Assembly (NCBI GenBank): GCA_002708205.1
Contig: PAMR01000007.1
Span: 42,696 to 52,660 of the forward strand
Reading direction: 5' to 3'
Origin: Gammaproteobacteria bacterium
Lineage (GTDB): Bacteria > Pseudomonadota > Gammaproteobacteria > Pseudomonadales > Azotimanducaceae
Length of the DNA stretch: 9,965 bases
The notes under the pieces are model-generated. The model made no database searches and had not been told where the DNA came from. It saw nothing but the letters and a program-made list of their open reading frames with translations. Made by a program: the position numbers and the translations under genes. Positions 1 to 6,630 of this stretch are shown piece by piece (position 1 is the stretch's first letter; each line of letters begins with the position of its first letter).

Positions 1-1
1 A

Positions 2-850
2 AGCAGTTCGATTTGTGTGGAAGACGTCACGATTAATTACACCACATGGGGGGAAATTGGTAATCCTGGGATCATATTGATCCATGGAAGTAACGCACAC
101 CTTGAGTGGTGGCGTTTTGTTGCACCGTATTTGGCAGATCAATTTAGGGTCGTCGCTTTGGATTCTTCAGGAAATGGAGATAGTGGATGGCGAGAAGCTT
201 ATTCTGGCGCGATATTTGCAAAAGAAGTCTGGGAGGTTGGAGAGGCTGCTCAGGTGGGTACTAATCCGTTTATTATTGGCCATAGTTTTGGTGGTTACGT
301 CGCGTTAGAAGTTGGAGCCCGATATGGTGGAATGATCGGTGGTTTAGCCATGGTTGACTTTACGGTTGCATCACCAGAAAACTACTCGGAGTGGGGATTG
401 AGGGCCGAACGTGAAGACAAGAAACCAAGAAAAACGAAGCTTTATGAAAGTTTGGGTTCAATCGTGTCTAGATTCCGTTTACTACCCGATCAGCCATTAA
501 ATGCTGATGTCCTGAGTTATATTGCAAGGAAGTCGATCCGGAAAGTCGATGGTGGTTATACATGGAAATTTGATCCGACATTATTCGATTATTTAGAAAT
601 GGGGAGTGATCAAGCAGAAAAATTCATGAGTCTGGCTTGTCGGTCAGCTGTTATTTTGGGAGAACATAGCGACGATGAGGGCGCTTTTAACGCGCCCTAT
701 ATGCGTGAGATTTCCCAGTATCCTCTACCGAACTTTATGATTCCAGGAACGCATCATCACTTGATGTTTGAAGAACCATTAGCTCTAGTCGCTGGTTTAA
801 AGGGGCTGCTCCATAGTTGGATAAGGGAAGATAGAGTTCACATCGGGTGA
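2..850 (+). CDS. alpha/beta hydrolase, 5' end probably outside the window
   Basis: This is an alpha/beta-hydrolase-fold enzyme, probably a cytoplasmic esterase or C-C/C-O bond hydrolase of unknown substrate. The frame is open back to base 2. The first possible start is GTG at 17, which has no Shine-Dalgarno site, and the protein begins almost directly with the first core strand (VTINYTTWG), so the real start is probably upstream. Numbering from that GTG (277 residues), the oxyanion-hole motif HGSNAH is at 23-28. The nucleophile elbow GHSFGG puts Ser at 90, and Asp219 in GEHSDD is the likely triad acid. His247 in GTHHHLMFEEP is the likely triad base. The triad is therefore complete. The cap region (about 120-200) is rich in charged residues and gives no substrate clue. 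The gene converges with the flavoprotein gene across 90 bases in which I see no clear terminator hairpin. The fold call is firm; the substrate is unknown. Confidence 0.88.
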   Translation, partial: SSSICVEDVTINYTTWGEIGNPGIILIHGSNAHLEWWRFVAPYLADQFRVVALDSSGNGDSGWREAYSGAIFAKEVWEVGEAAQVGTNPFIIGHSFGGYVALEVGARYGGMIGGLAMVDFTVASPENYSEWGLRAEREDKKPRKTKLYESLGSIVSRFRLLPDQPLNADVLSYIARKSIRKVDGGYTWKFDPTLFDYLEMGSDQAEKFMSLACRSAVILGEHSDDEGAFNAPYMREISQYPLPNFMIPGTHHHLMFEEPLALVAGLKGLLHSWIREDRVHIG

Positions 851-940
851 AAAAACTAACGTGCGAAAGGCTACATTTCATCTAAACCCACCGTGAATAG
901 TTTCAAAAAGATTGAATGTCTTCTGGGTCTGATTGTTTAA

Positions 941-2398
941 CTACGGTTCCACTGCTGCATTAGTACCTGCTGTTCTTCCGAATACAGCACCACTTGTTAA
1001 ACCAGTGCCTCCTGGATAATTGAAGTAAAATAATCCTCCTACTAGTTCGCCTGCACCATACAGACCAGCAATTGGCTCACCGCTTTCGCCTATTACCCGG
1101 GCTTGTGCATCGACATGTAGTCCTCCGAAGGTGAAGGTAATTCCACAAGTGATTCCGTAGGCCTCGAAGGGAGGGGTGTCCAATTTATTTGCCCAATTTG
1201 ATTTAGGAATCGCCAGCCCGCGCGTATTTCGGCCATCCTTTACCGTAGGGTTGAAAGGAATTTCCGTCGCGACAGAATTATTGAAAGTATCTACCGTCGC
1301 CACAAAGTTGGCCTGATCTACTTCAGGTATTTTTGCTGCTAGCGATTCGATGGAATCAGCTGAGAATTTAGTGACTTGTTTTATGTGGTACTCATCCCGA
1401 AGTAAGTGCTGTACTTTTTTGTCGAAAATTTGATACGCAAATTGACCGGGTTGGTGAAGCACTTCGCGGCCGTACTTAGCATAGGTGTAATTTCGCAGGT
1501 CAGCCCCTTCATCGACGAATCGTTCCCCTCTTGCGTTGATAAGAATACCGAAAGGATATGAGTGCTTTTGGAAATTGTCCCCAACAACTAGATCGCCGAA
1601 TTCAGGGGCATTGAGATCCCATCCGACAGCATGGCATCCTGACCAGTGGCCCCGGGTAGCAGCACCAACAGAGGTCGCCATACGGATCCCGTCCCCTGTG
1701 TTAAAGCGTGTTCCTCTAACTCGTGCGAGGTCCCAACCAGGACCGAGGTATCTAGTACGCCATTCCGGGTTCGATTCAAATCCACCACACGCAAGGACCA
1801 CCGCGTCGGCCTTTAACTGTTTATTTCCAGCCATAATGCCATTGACTCGTCCACCTTCATCAGTAAGGAGCGTTGTTACTTTGACCCCGTAATGTATGTC
1901 GACGCCCAGGTTCCTCGCTATTTCAGTGAGGCTATCGATCAATCCCGGACCACCGCCCCATGCTTCCACTGTAAGTCCGCCCCAAAACTTGACTTTCCCA
2001 TCATGTTCAAATGATTGGCGCCCGTACAGTGGAAGGAACCGAACCCCACAGGAATGCATCCATTCGAGTGTTTCAAAACTACCTTCGATGAGCTTTTCGG
2101 CTAAGTTTGGGTCTGTCCGATATTGTGTTACGCGTCCAAGGTCGTCATAGAACTCTTCGCGCCGGTATGAGCCGAAATCTGTATTTTGGATTTCGTCAGC
2201 AGTTAGATCGGGCATTATTTTAACGAGATCTTTTACGCCGTTGTATACGGTTCGCATAGCACCTGCAGTAAATCGCGAGTTGCCTCCCCGCAATTCGAAG
2301 GGCGCTCGCTCGAATAGTGAGACTTGTGCGCCGTGTTGCTTAGCAGCTATCGAAGCGCACAGTGCCGCATTTCCACCACCTACGATAGCTACGTGCAT
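941..2398 (-). CDS. FAD-dependent dehydrogenase, TcuA-like (fumarate reductase/succinate dehydrogenase flavoprotein superfamily)
   Basis: This 485-residue flavoprotein resembles FAD-dependent tricarballylate dehydrogenase TcuA, which oxidises tricarballylate to cis-aconitate. The N-terminal Rossmann motif VGGGNAA (6-12) binds the FAD ADP moiety, with Glu30 at the end of the second strand as ribose ligand. GGNSRFTAGAM (38-48) is typical of this subfamily. The C-terminal FAD/substrate segment reads GLYGAGELVGG (445-455), then FNYPGGTGL and AVFGRTAG. Classical fumarate reductases have an NRxGGN-type motif where this has NYPGGTGL, so it is unlikely to be a true fumarate reductase. There is no signal peptide or haem domain, so it is probably cytoplasmic. 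Its ATG overlaps the end of the upstream CoA-transferase by 10 bases and has a strong AAGGAG site 7 bases upstream, so the two are almost certainly co-translated. No tcuB-like electron-transfer partner is present, so the substrate may differ from tricarballylate. Related 3-ketosteroid or urocanate reductase-type roles are alternatives. Confidence 0.85.
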   Translation of the reverse strand: MHVAIVGGGNAALCASIAAKQHGAQVSLFERAPFELRGGNSRFTAGAMRTVYNGVKDLVKIMPDLTADEIQNTDFGSYRREEFYDDLGRVTQYRTDPNLAEKLIEGSFETLEWMHSCGVRFLPLYGRQSFEHDGKVKFWGGLTVEAWGGGPGLIDSLTEIARNLGVDIHYGVKVTTLLTDEGGRVNGIMAGNKQLKADAVVLACGGFESNPEWRTRYLGPGWDLARVRGTRFNTGDGIRMATSVGAATRGHWSGCHAVGWDLNAPEFGDLVVGDNFQKHSYPFGILINARGERFVDEGADLRNYTYAKYGREVLHQPGQFAYQIFDKKVQHLLRDEYHIKQVTKFSADSIESLAAKIPEVDQANFVATVDTFNNSVATEIPFNPTVKDGRNTRGLAIPKSNWANKLDTPPFEAYGITCGITFTFGGLHVDAQARVIGESGEPIAGLYGAGELVGGLFYFNYPGGTGLTSGAVFGRTAGTNAAVEP

Positions 2399-3594
2399 TT
2401 TATGACTCCTTCGTTCGCAAGTGTCGATATATCGTGCGGGTCAATTCCTATTTCTTCCAGAATTGCTCTTGTGTGTTGACCGAGTAATGGAGGAGGTTCC
2501 GTCGGTATAGCCGGATCGTTATCTACAAGGAAACCAGCCCCAACAAAGGTCAAACTATCCGAATCGCTTCCTGGAACGTCGTGAATTTTGGCGAGAGTTT
2601 TCCTGTAAGCCAGCTGGCTGTGATTAATGACTTGATCCATGGTTTTTAATTGTCCGCTAGGTACTCCAGCTTCCTTGAGCAAATTATCCCAATGACTTGC
2701 GGTTTCAGTTATGAATACGCTTCCTAGTATTTCTCGGAGATCGTCCCGAAAGGGCGCTGAAGCTGCAATGTCTTTGAATCTAGGATCTTCAAGCAAGTCT
2801 TTTCGATCGACGGCACTAGCCAGTCGTTCAAAGAGGCGTTGATTATTTGCATTAACTAGAAGGGTTCCTTCTGCGCAGGGCCATGTACCCGCAGAACCAA
2901 TTTGAGCGAGTGGATTAGAACCAACTCGAGGCCCGATGCGGCCGGTCGCAAAGAAATTGTAGTAATTGATGCCCATCAAAGTAATGCACGATTCAAGCAT
3001 TGATACGTCGAGGTAAGCCCCTTCACCGGTCCTCCCTTTCCTCACGAGGGCTGCGCAAATCGCTGAACTTGATATCACGGCAGTACCTGAGTCGGCGATA
3101 GCAAAGCCCACTCGGGCGGGCTGTTCAGGTGTTCCGGTTGCGGAAATCATACCGGATTCGCCTTGAATCAAATGATCCATTGCGGCGCGGTCAGATTCGG
3201 GTCCATTTTGGCCGTAACCAGATATCGCACAATAGATAATGCTGGGATTCATTTCCTTCGCTTCGTGATACCCGACACCTAGTCGGTCGGTAGTCCCAGG
3301 ACGCATATTTGTGACTAATACGTCTGCTCTGGCTATCAGTTTTTTTACGATCTGTAGTCCGGAATTAGATTTCATATCAATCGCTAACGAACGTTTGTTT
3401 GCATTCTGTCCCAGAAACGCGGGTGCCATACCGGGGTTGGTTTCGGTAGAGACGCCTCGCATTTGGTCTCCAGATTCTGGAGCTTCAACTTTGACAACCT
3501 GAGCTCCCATTAGAGCTAATTGGTATGTGCACAGGGGACCAGCGTGGACGTGAGTTAGGTCCAAGACTTTTACATCTTCAAGTAGGTTAACCAT
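2389..3594 (-). CDS. CaiB/BaiF family (family III) CoA-transferase, first copy
   Basis: Family III CoA-transferases move CoA between carboxylic acids through aspartyl-CoA anhydride intermediates, as in CaiB (carnitine), formyl-CoA transferase and BaiF. The 401-residue length is normal for the family. The N-terminus has the typical VKVLDLTHVHAGPLCTYQLA, followed by GAQVVKVEAPESGD. NMRPGTTDRLGVGY lies near 96-109, and the likely nucleophilic Asp140 sits in AAMDHLIQGESGM. The C-terminus carries the usual PPLLGQHTRAILEEIG motif. I chose ATG at 3594 because it leaves the standard short lead before the first strand; an in-frame GTG at 3609 would add five residues, and neither start has a convincing Shine-Dalgarno site. 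It is the first gene of a leftward operon with the TcuA-like flavoprotein and is divergent from a CaiD-like hydratase. It therefore probably activates the acid that these enzymes process. The donor and acceptor acids cannot be inferred. Confidence 0.92.
   Translation of the reverse strand: MVNLLEDVKVLDLTHVHAGPLCTYQLALMGAQVVKVEAPESGDQMRGVSTETNPGMAPAFLGQNANKRSLAIDMKSNSGLQIVKKLIARADVLVTNMRPGTTDRLGVGYHEAKEMNPSIIYCAISGYGQNGPESDRAAMDHLIQGESGMISATGTPEQPARVGFAIADSGTAVISSSAICAALVRKGRTGEGAYLDVSMLESCITLMGINYYNFFATGRIGPRVGSNPLAQIGSAGTWPCAEGTLLVNANNQRLFERLASAVDRKDLLEDPRFKDIAASAPFRDDLREILGSVFITETASHWDNLLKEAGVPSGQLKTMDQVINHSQLAYRKTLAKIHDVPGSDSDSLTFVGAGFLVDNDPAIPTEPPPLLGQHTRAILEEIGIDPHDISTLANEGVIKCT
2406..2411 (-). 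promoter_or_regulatory. Shine-Dalgarno site for the TcuA-like gene
   Basis: Reading the minus strand, AAGGAG lies inside the last codons of the CoA-transferase gene, 7 bases before the ATG at 2398. It fixes the flavoprotein start and shows that the 10-base gene overlap is real. Confidence 0.75.
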
Positions 3595-3637
3595 TGCTTG
3601 AAACACCACTAATTCGTATGGTTGGAGACTAACACGT

Positions 3638-3641
3638 GGAG
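3638..3641 (+). promoter_or_regulatory. Shine-Dalgarno site deciding the hydratase start
   Basis: GGAG lies 9 bases before ATG at 3651. The longer reading from GTG at 3636 would place this site inside the coding region, so the ATG is preferred. Confidence 0.55.
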
Positions 3642-3650
3642 TACTGTCTG

Positions 3651-4442
3651 ATGCCGGTAACGGAGTTTAAAATTCAAGGTCACGTAGCCTATATTACGAT
3701 GAACAGACCAGAAGCTATGAATTCACTGAATCCAGAGTTGCGATTTGAACTATCGGAACTTTGGGATGAAGTCGAAAAAAATAAGGATGTCTGGATAGCA
3801 GTTATAACGGGTGCCGGCGATCGAGCTTTTTGTGCTGGTGCTGATTTGAAGCATAGGGCAAAAGAGAGATCAGCATCATTGGAACAACGTCAGCGATGGG
3901 TAGAAATGCAGAAGAACTCTCGACCGATCACGGAACGATGGGATTTCCCGAAACCAATTATTGCGAAAGTTAATGGGTATGCTCTCGGAGGCGGTCTCGA
4001 GATCGCATTAGCGTGCGACATTATCGTCGCGGTGGAAGATGCTGAATTAGGTCTACCGGAACCGCGACGAGGCCTGATTGCTGGAGCCGTTGGAGTCCAC
4101 AGGCTTCCACGTCAGATTGGTCTTAAATCGGCTATGGGGTACATGCTTACGGGGCGCCATATGACCGCTCAGCGTGGTTACGAACTTGGCCTGGTGAATC
4201 AGGTGGTACCCAGGGAGTCTCTGGATTCCTCGGTGGATGAATGGGTGGAAGATATTCTCCGATGTGCGCCTTTATCGGTTCGCGCGACGAAGCAGGCTGC
4301 TATGCAAGGCCTTGATATGTCGTTACCTCAGGCCTACTACACCGAGTACGACTGGGAACGACAGCGATTAAATAGCAAGGATATGCTTGAGGGACCGCTG
4401 GCATTTGCCGAGAAACGCCGTCCCAATTGGTCGGGAAGTTAG
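3651..4442 (+). CDS. enoyl-CoA hydratase/isomerase (crotonase family), CaiD-like
   Basis: This 263-residue protein is a complete crotonase-fold enzyme that most likely adds or removes water at the double bond of an enoyl-CoA. The signature NRPEAMNSLN is near 18-27. The two oxyanion-hole segments are CAGADL (61-66) and the GGG of ALGGGLE (113-115). Both general acid/base glutamates of classical hydratases have counterparts: Glu117 in GGGLEIAL and Glu137 in GLPEPRRG. A hydratase function is therefore more likely than an isomerase with only one Glu. The C-terminal EGPLAFAEKRRPNWSG closely resembles the end of carnitinyl-CoA dehydratase CaiD, from memory of that protein. The start is ATG 3651, not GTG 3636, because of the GGAG site. 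Divergence from a CaiB-type CoA-transferase supports a shared CoA-thioester pathway. The actual substrate is unknown, and crotonobetaine is only one possibility. Confidence 0.93.
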   Translation: MPVTEFKIQGHVAYITMNRPEAMNSLNPELRFELSELWDEVEKNKDVWIAVITGAGDRAFCAGADLKHRAKERSASLEQRQRWVEMQKNSRPITERWDFPKPIIAKVNGYALGGGLEIALACDIIVAVEDAELGLPEPRRGLIAGAVGVHRLPRQIGLKSAMGYMLTGRHMTAQRGYELGLVNQVVPRESLDSSVDEWVEDILRCAPLSVRATKQAAMQGLDMSLPQAYYTEYDWERQRLNSKDMLEGPLAFAEKRRPNWSGS

Positions 4443-4529
4443 TTGTTGAGTGGTGTGTTTGATGGGATGACCATAAGTTCATCGGATAGAATCTGCAATT
4501 GGCTCGTTTAATTCATGGAAATTGAGGCT

Positions 4530-4533
4530 GGAG
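4530..4533 (+). promoter_or_regulatory. Shine-Dalgarno site deciding the dioxygenase start
   Basis: GGAG in GGCTGGAGACACT ends 5 bases before ATG at 4539. The upstream ATG at 4515 has no such site, and for ATG 4548 the nearest GGGAG is only 2 bases away. Confidence 0.5.
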
Positions 4534-4538
4534 ACACT

Positions 4539-5300
4539 ATGGGAGTCATGACTGATGAAGAAAAGTTCTGTTTCGATTTGCAGGGCTATATCGTGGTCAA
4601 TAATGTTCTTTCGTCGGAAGAATGTACGGGATTGTGCGAGCTAGCGGACCGAGTCTGGCCGCAGAAGCCGGATGACGGATTAACAAGGCGTACCGAGGAT
4701 GTATCTCAGTGGGATAAGAAAGTATTGGATTTGATGGATCATCCGAAAATATTGCCCTACCTTGTTGAGTTAATAGGTAGTCGTTTACGGATCGATCATG
4801 ACTACTGCATCTTCATGAAAAGGGGTGGGGAACGGAATGCTCTCCACGGCGGTCCGCGCTTGTACGAGACAGATCACTGGTATCGCTATAGTGATGGCAT
4901 TATGCGTAATGGTCTAATGGTAGCGACTTGGGCGTTGACAGATGCTGAAATCGGAGACGGTGGTTTTGTATGTATACCTGGAAGTCATAAAACGAATTAT
5001 CTGTCTAAGTTTCCGAAAGACATTCAAAATTTTCAAAGAGATGCAGAATATATTGTCCAGCCCAAGCTGTTGGCGGGTGATGTATTGATTTTTACGGAAG
5101 CGCTTATACATGGAACTCGACCCTGGAGTGCTGATCATGAACGAAGAACGCTTCTGTTTAAATATAGTCCGCCTCATTCAACTTGGCGCACCCAGCCATT
5201 CGAACTAGCAGACTACCCGAACGCAACTGACCAACAGAAACGATTAATGGCGCCGCCTTCCGTTCAAAATCATCCGCCGGTTATTGAACCGGGAACGTGA
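4539..5300 (+). CDS. phytanoyl-CoA dioxygenase (PhyH) family protein with an altered iron-ligand motif
   Basis: This 253-residue protein belongs to the PhyH family of Fe(II)/2-oxoglutarate oxygenases, which usually hydroxylate small molecules or CoA esters. The N-terminus MTDEEKFCFDLQGYIVV is typical. The double-stranded beta-helix core includes MVATWALTD, GDGGFVCIPGSHK (to Lys151), LLAGDVLIF (177-185) and ALIHGTRPW. His191 is the distal iron ligand, and Arg202 eleven residues later fits the 2-oxoglutarate-binding Arg. The usual proximal HxD pair is not visible. The candidate positions read HGG (103-105) or HWY (113-115), so the carboxylate ligand seems to be missing. The start was taken from the GGAG site; ATG 4515 would add eight residues. 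It follows the hydratase by 96 bases on the same strand, so co-transcription is possible but not certain. It may hydroxylate, or do other Fe/2-oxoglutarate chemistry on, an intermediate of this locus; the substrate is unknown. Confidence 0.87.
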   Translation: MGVMTDEEKFCFDLQGYIVVNNVLSSEECTGLCELADRVWPQKPDDGLTRRTEDVSQWDKKVLDLMDHPKILPYLVELIGSRLRIDHDYCIFMKRGGERNALHGGPRLYETDHWYRYSDGIMRNGLMVATWALTDAEIGDGGFVCIPGSHKTNYLSKFPKDIQNFQRDAEYIVQPKLLAGDVLIFTEALIHGTRPWSADHERRTLLFKYSPPHSTWRTQPFELADYPNATDQQKRLMAPPSVQNHPPVIEPGT

Positions 5301-5328
5301 CAAATTATATTGATGACGGGCTACCTAT

Positions 5329-6471
5329 CTACTTAAAGCCGTAAAGCTCGGCAGCGTTATCACAAAGAATTTTTTGCTTAATTGTCTTGGGTATGTGCTC
5401 AAATTCGCGTTCAATAAACGCTTTTGAATCAGGCCAGACGCCATCGGGATGAGGAAAGTCACTTCCCCACATTACATTATTCTCCCCCAAAATATCCAAT
5501 AGTCTTAGTCCAATTGGGTCGCTTTGGTAAGTAGCAAAGCATTGACGTCGCCAATAGTCGGAGGGTTTCATCTTTAGTGTAAGGTCTTTGAATTGATCTT
5601 CCCATTCGAGATCCATGTGATCGAGAATATAGGGAATCCATCCGATCCCACTTTCTCCGATGACGACTTTAATTTTGGGATAGGCTTCCAGCACGCCGCC
5701 ATAGATGATTTCCATGATGATCTTCGACATGGCTAGTTGAAAACTGGTGATGTGTACAGCGAAGGCTTGTCTCCGTTGAAGCGCAGCCATATTGTCGAAG
5801 TTGTAATCGTTTTTTGGGCCAATCGTGTGGTAGTGAATAGGCAGTTGTGCTTCGTTTGCGACTTCCCAGACGGGTTTCCAAGAGGGATCAAATAAAGGAG
5901 CCATGTCGTGTGTGTTAGCTACTTCAATTCCTTTGAGTACGCCTCGTTTTGCAACATTTTGAATTTCTGCGACGGCGGCATCGACATCGTGACTTGGAAT
6001 ACTGGCTAATCCAGCAAAACGGTCTGGTGCAGCTGCACAGAAATCGGCCAACCATTCGTTATATATTCTCAACAGTTCTGTTGCTGCTTCGTTATCGTTC
6101 AATCGCATAGAGGCACCGAGTACCCCGTAAATGACTTCTGCTTGAACGCCATCAAGATCTTGATCTTTGATCCGAAGCTTCGGATCAGTTAATCGTCTGA
6201 TGCCTTTTTCCCCATCGCTATACAAACCTTGGGCAGCCATGCGGTCGGAACGGTGTATTTGTCCCGGAATATATTTGCGACCCGCAGATCCCATTCCATT
6301 TTGTAGTCCGAATTGAGCTCCAGTTCTGGACACCCATTGCGGGCCATTGTCGGTCTGATCGACGTAGGGCATACGGTCACGATACTTTTTCGCAGCTTGG
6401 GAGGTGAAAAGATCGGCAGGAAGCCAAGGTAAATCGATATGACAATCTGCTGAGATGATTTCGTATTGCAC
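5329..6471 (-). CDS. metal-dependent amidohydrolase (amidohydrolase_2 / ACMSD-type superfamily)
   Basis: This 380-residue TIM-barrel protein is of the amidohydrolase_2 family, which includes aminocarboxymuconate-semialdehyde decarboxylase (ACMSD) and gamma-resorcylate decarboxylase as well as hydrolases. Candidate metal ligands are in ADCHID (8-13), where the pattern is DxHxD rather than the DxHxH of ACMSD. Others are HYH (213-215), Glu273 in GESGIGW and Asp338 in GSDFPHPDG. The last motif, followed by DNAAELYGF at the C-terminus, is highly characteristic. There is no signal peptide, so it is cytoplasmic. The start is GTG at 6471 with AGAGGG 7 bases upstream. The gene stands alone on the minus strand, convergent with the PhyH gene (28 bases apart) and divergent from the second alpha/beta hydrolase. 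A decarboxylase or hydrolase acting on a ring-cleavage or other unsaturated acid is plausible. A 20-base perfect palindrome lies in its coding sequence. Confidence 0.92.
   Translation of the reverse strand: MQYEIISADCHIDLPWLPADLFTSQAAKKYRDRMPYVDQTDNGPQWVSRTGAQFGLQNGMGSAGRKYIPGQIHRSDRMAAQGLYSDGEKGIRRLTDPKLRIKDQDLDGVQAEVIYGVLGASMRLNDNEAATELLRIYNEWLADFCAAAPDRFAGLASIPSHDVDAAVAEIQNVAKRGVLKGIEVANTHDMAPLFDPSWKPVWEVANEAQLPIHYHTIGPKNDYNFDNMAALQRRQAFAVHITSFQLAMSKIIMEIIYGGVLEAYPKIKVVIGESGIGWIPYILDHMDLEWEDQFKDLTLKMKPSDYWRRQCFATYQSDPIGLRLLDILGENNVMWGSDFPHPDGVWPDSKAFIEREFEHIPKTIKQKILCDNAAELYGFK
6151..6164. repeat. perfect 14-base palindrome inside the amidohydrolase gene
   Basis: ATCAAGATCTTGAT is its own reverse complement. 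It lies 3 bases from a longer perfect palindrome. It codes for part of the KDQDLD stretch on the minus strand, so it may be chance. Confidence 0.9.
6168..6187. repeat. perfect 20-base palindrome inside the amidohydrolase gene
   Basis: TGATCCGAAGCTTCGGATCA is its own reverse complement over all 20 bases. On the minus strand it codes for part of the TDPKLRIK segment near residues 95-102. A function as an operator, hairpin or recombination site is not shown. Confidence 0.9.
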
Positions 6472-6478
6472 GAGTTTA

Positions 6479-6484
6479 CCCTCT
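6479..6484 (-). promoter_or_regulatory. Shine-Dalgarno site for the amidohydrolase
   Basis: On the minus strand AGAGGG lies 7 bases before GTG at 6471. It supports the GTG start, with the first strand (YEIISADCH) immediately following. Confidence 0.65.
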
Positions 6485-6575
6485 AATGTTTTTACTCTCT
6501 CCTATGAAGAGTACATGAGAAAATAGTTAATAGCCTATTGGTCTTGCGATCAAACAACTAACGGTTCTGAGTGGA

Positions 6576-6581
6576 TATAAG
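6576..6581 (+). promoter_or_regulatory. possible -10 element for the second alpha/beta hydrolase
   Basis: TATAAG matches the sigma70 -10 consensus at five of six positions, about 50 bases before the ATG at 6631. I could not find a convincing -35 hexamer at 16-18 bases upstream. The 159-base gap 6472-6630 must also hold the promoter of the amidohydrolase gene, for which I see no good candidate. Confidence 0.25.
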
Positions 6582-6630
6582 GCCCCTTTGCGGTACGATC
6601 CAGCTCAATTGGCATAAGGATCTACTACTG

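Noticed and set aside
851..940. Possible bidirectional terminator between convergent genes
   Set aside because: I found only distant short complements (ACCCA with TGGGT) and no stem-loop followed by a T run on either strand.
1536..1892. Plus-strand open frame of 118 codons inside the flavoprotein gene
   Set aside because: It is antisense to conserved FAD-domain coding sequence and is Pro/Arg/Ser-rich, as shadow frames often are.
941..2398. Naming the flavoprotein tcuA outright
   Set aside because: The tcuB and tcuC partners are absent and it is paired with a CoA-transferase, so the specific substrate is not supported.
4487..4492. TAGAAT as a -10 element upstream of the dioxygenase gene
   Set aside because: No acceptable -35 lies at 16-18 bases; the nearest, TTGATG at 4459-4464, is 22 bases away. 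It is too weak to list as a feature.
4539..5300. Calling the PhyH protein a halogenase
   Set aside because: Loss of the HxD carboxylate alone is not sufficient, and the alignment was made by eye; the change may be a trait of a non-halogenating subfamily.
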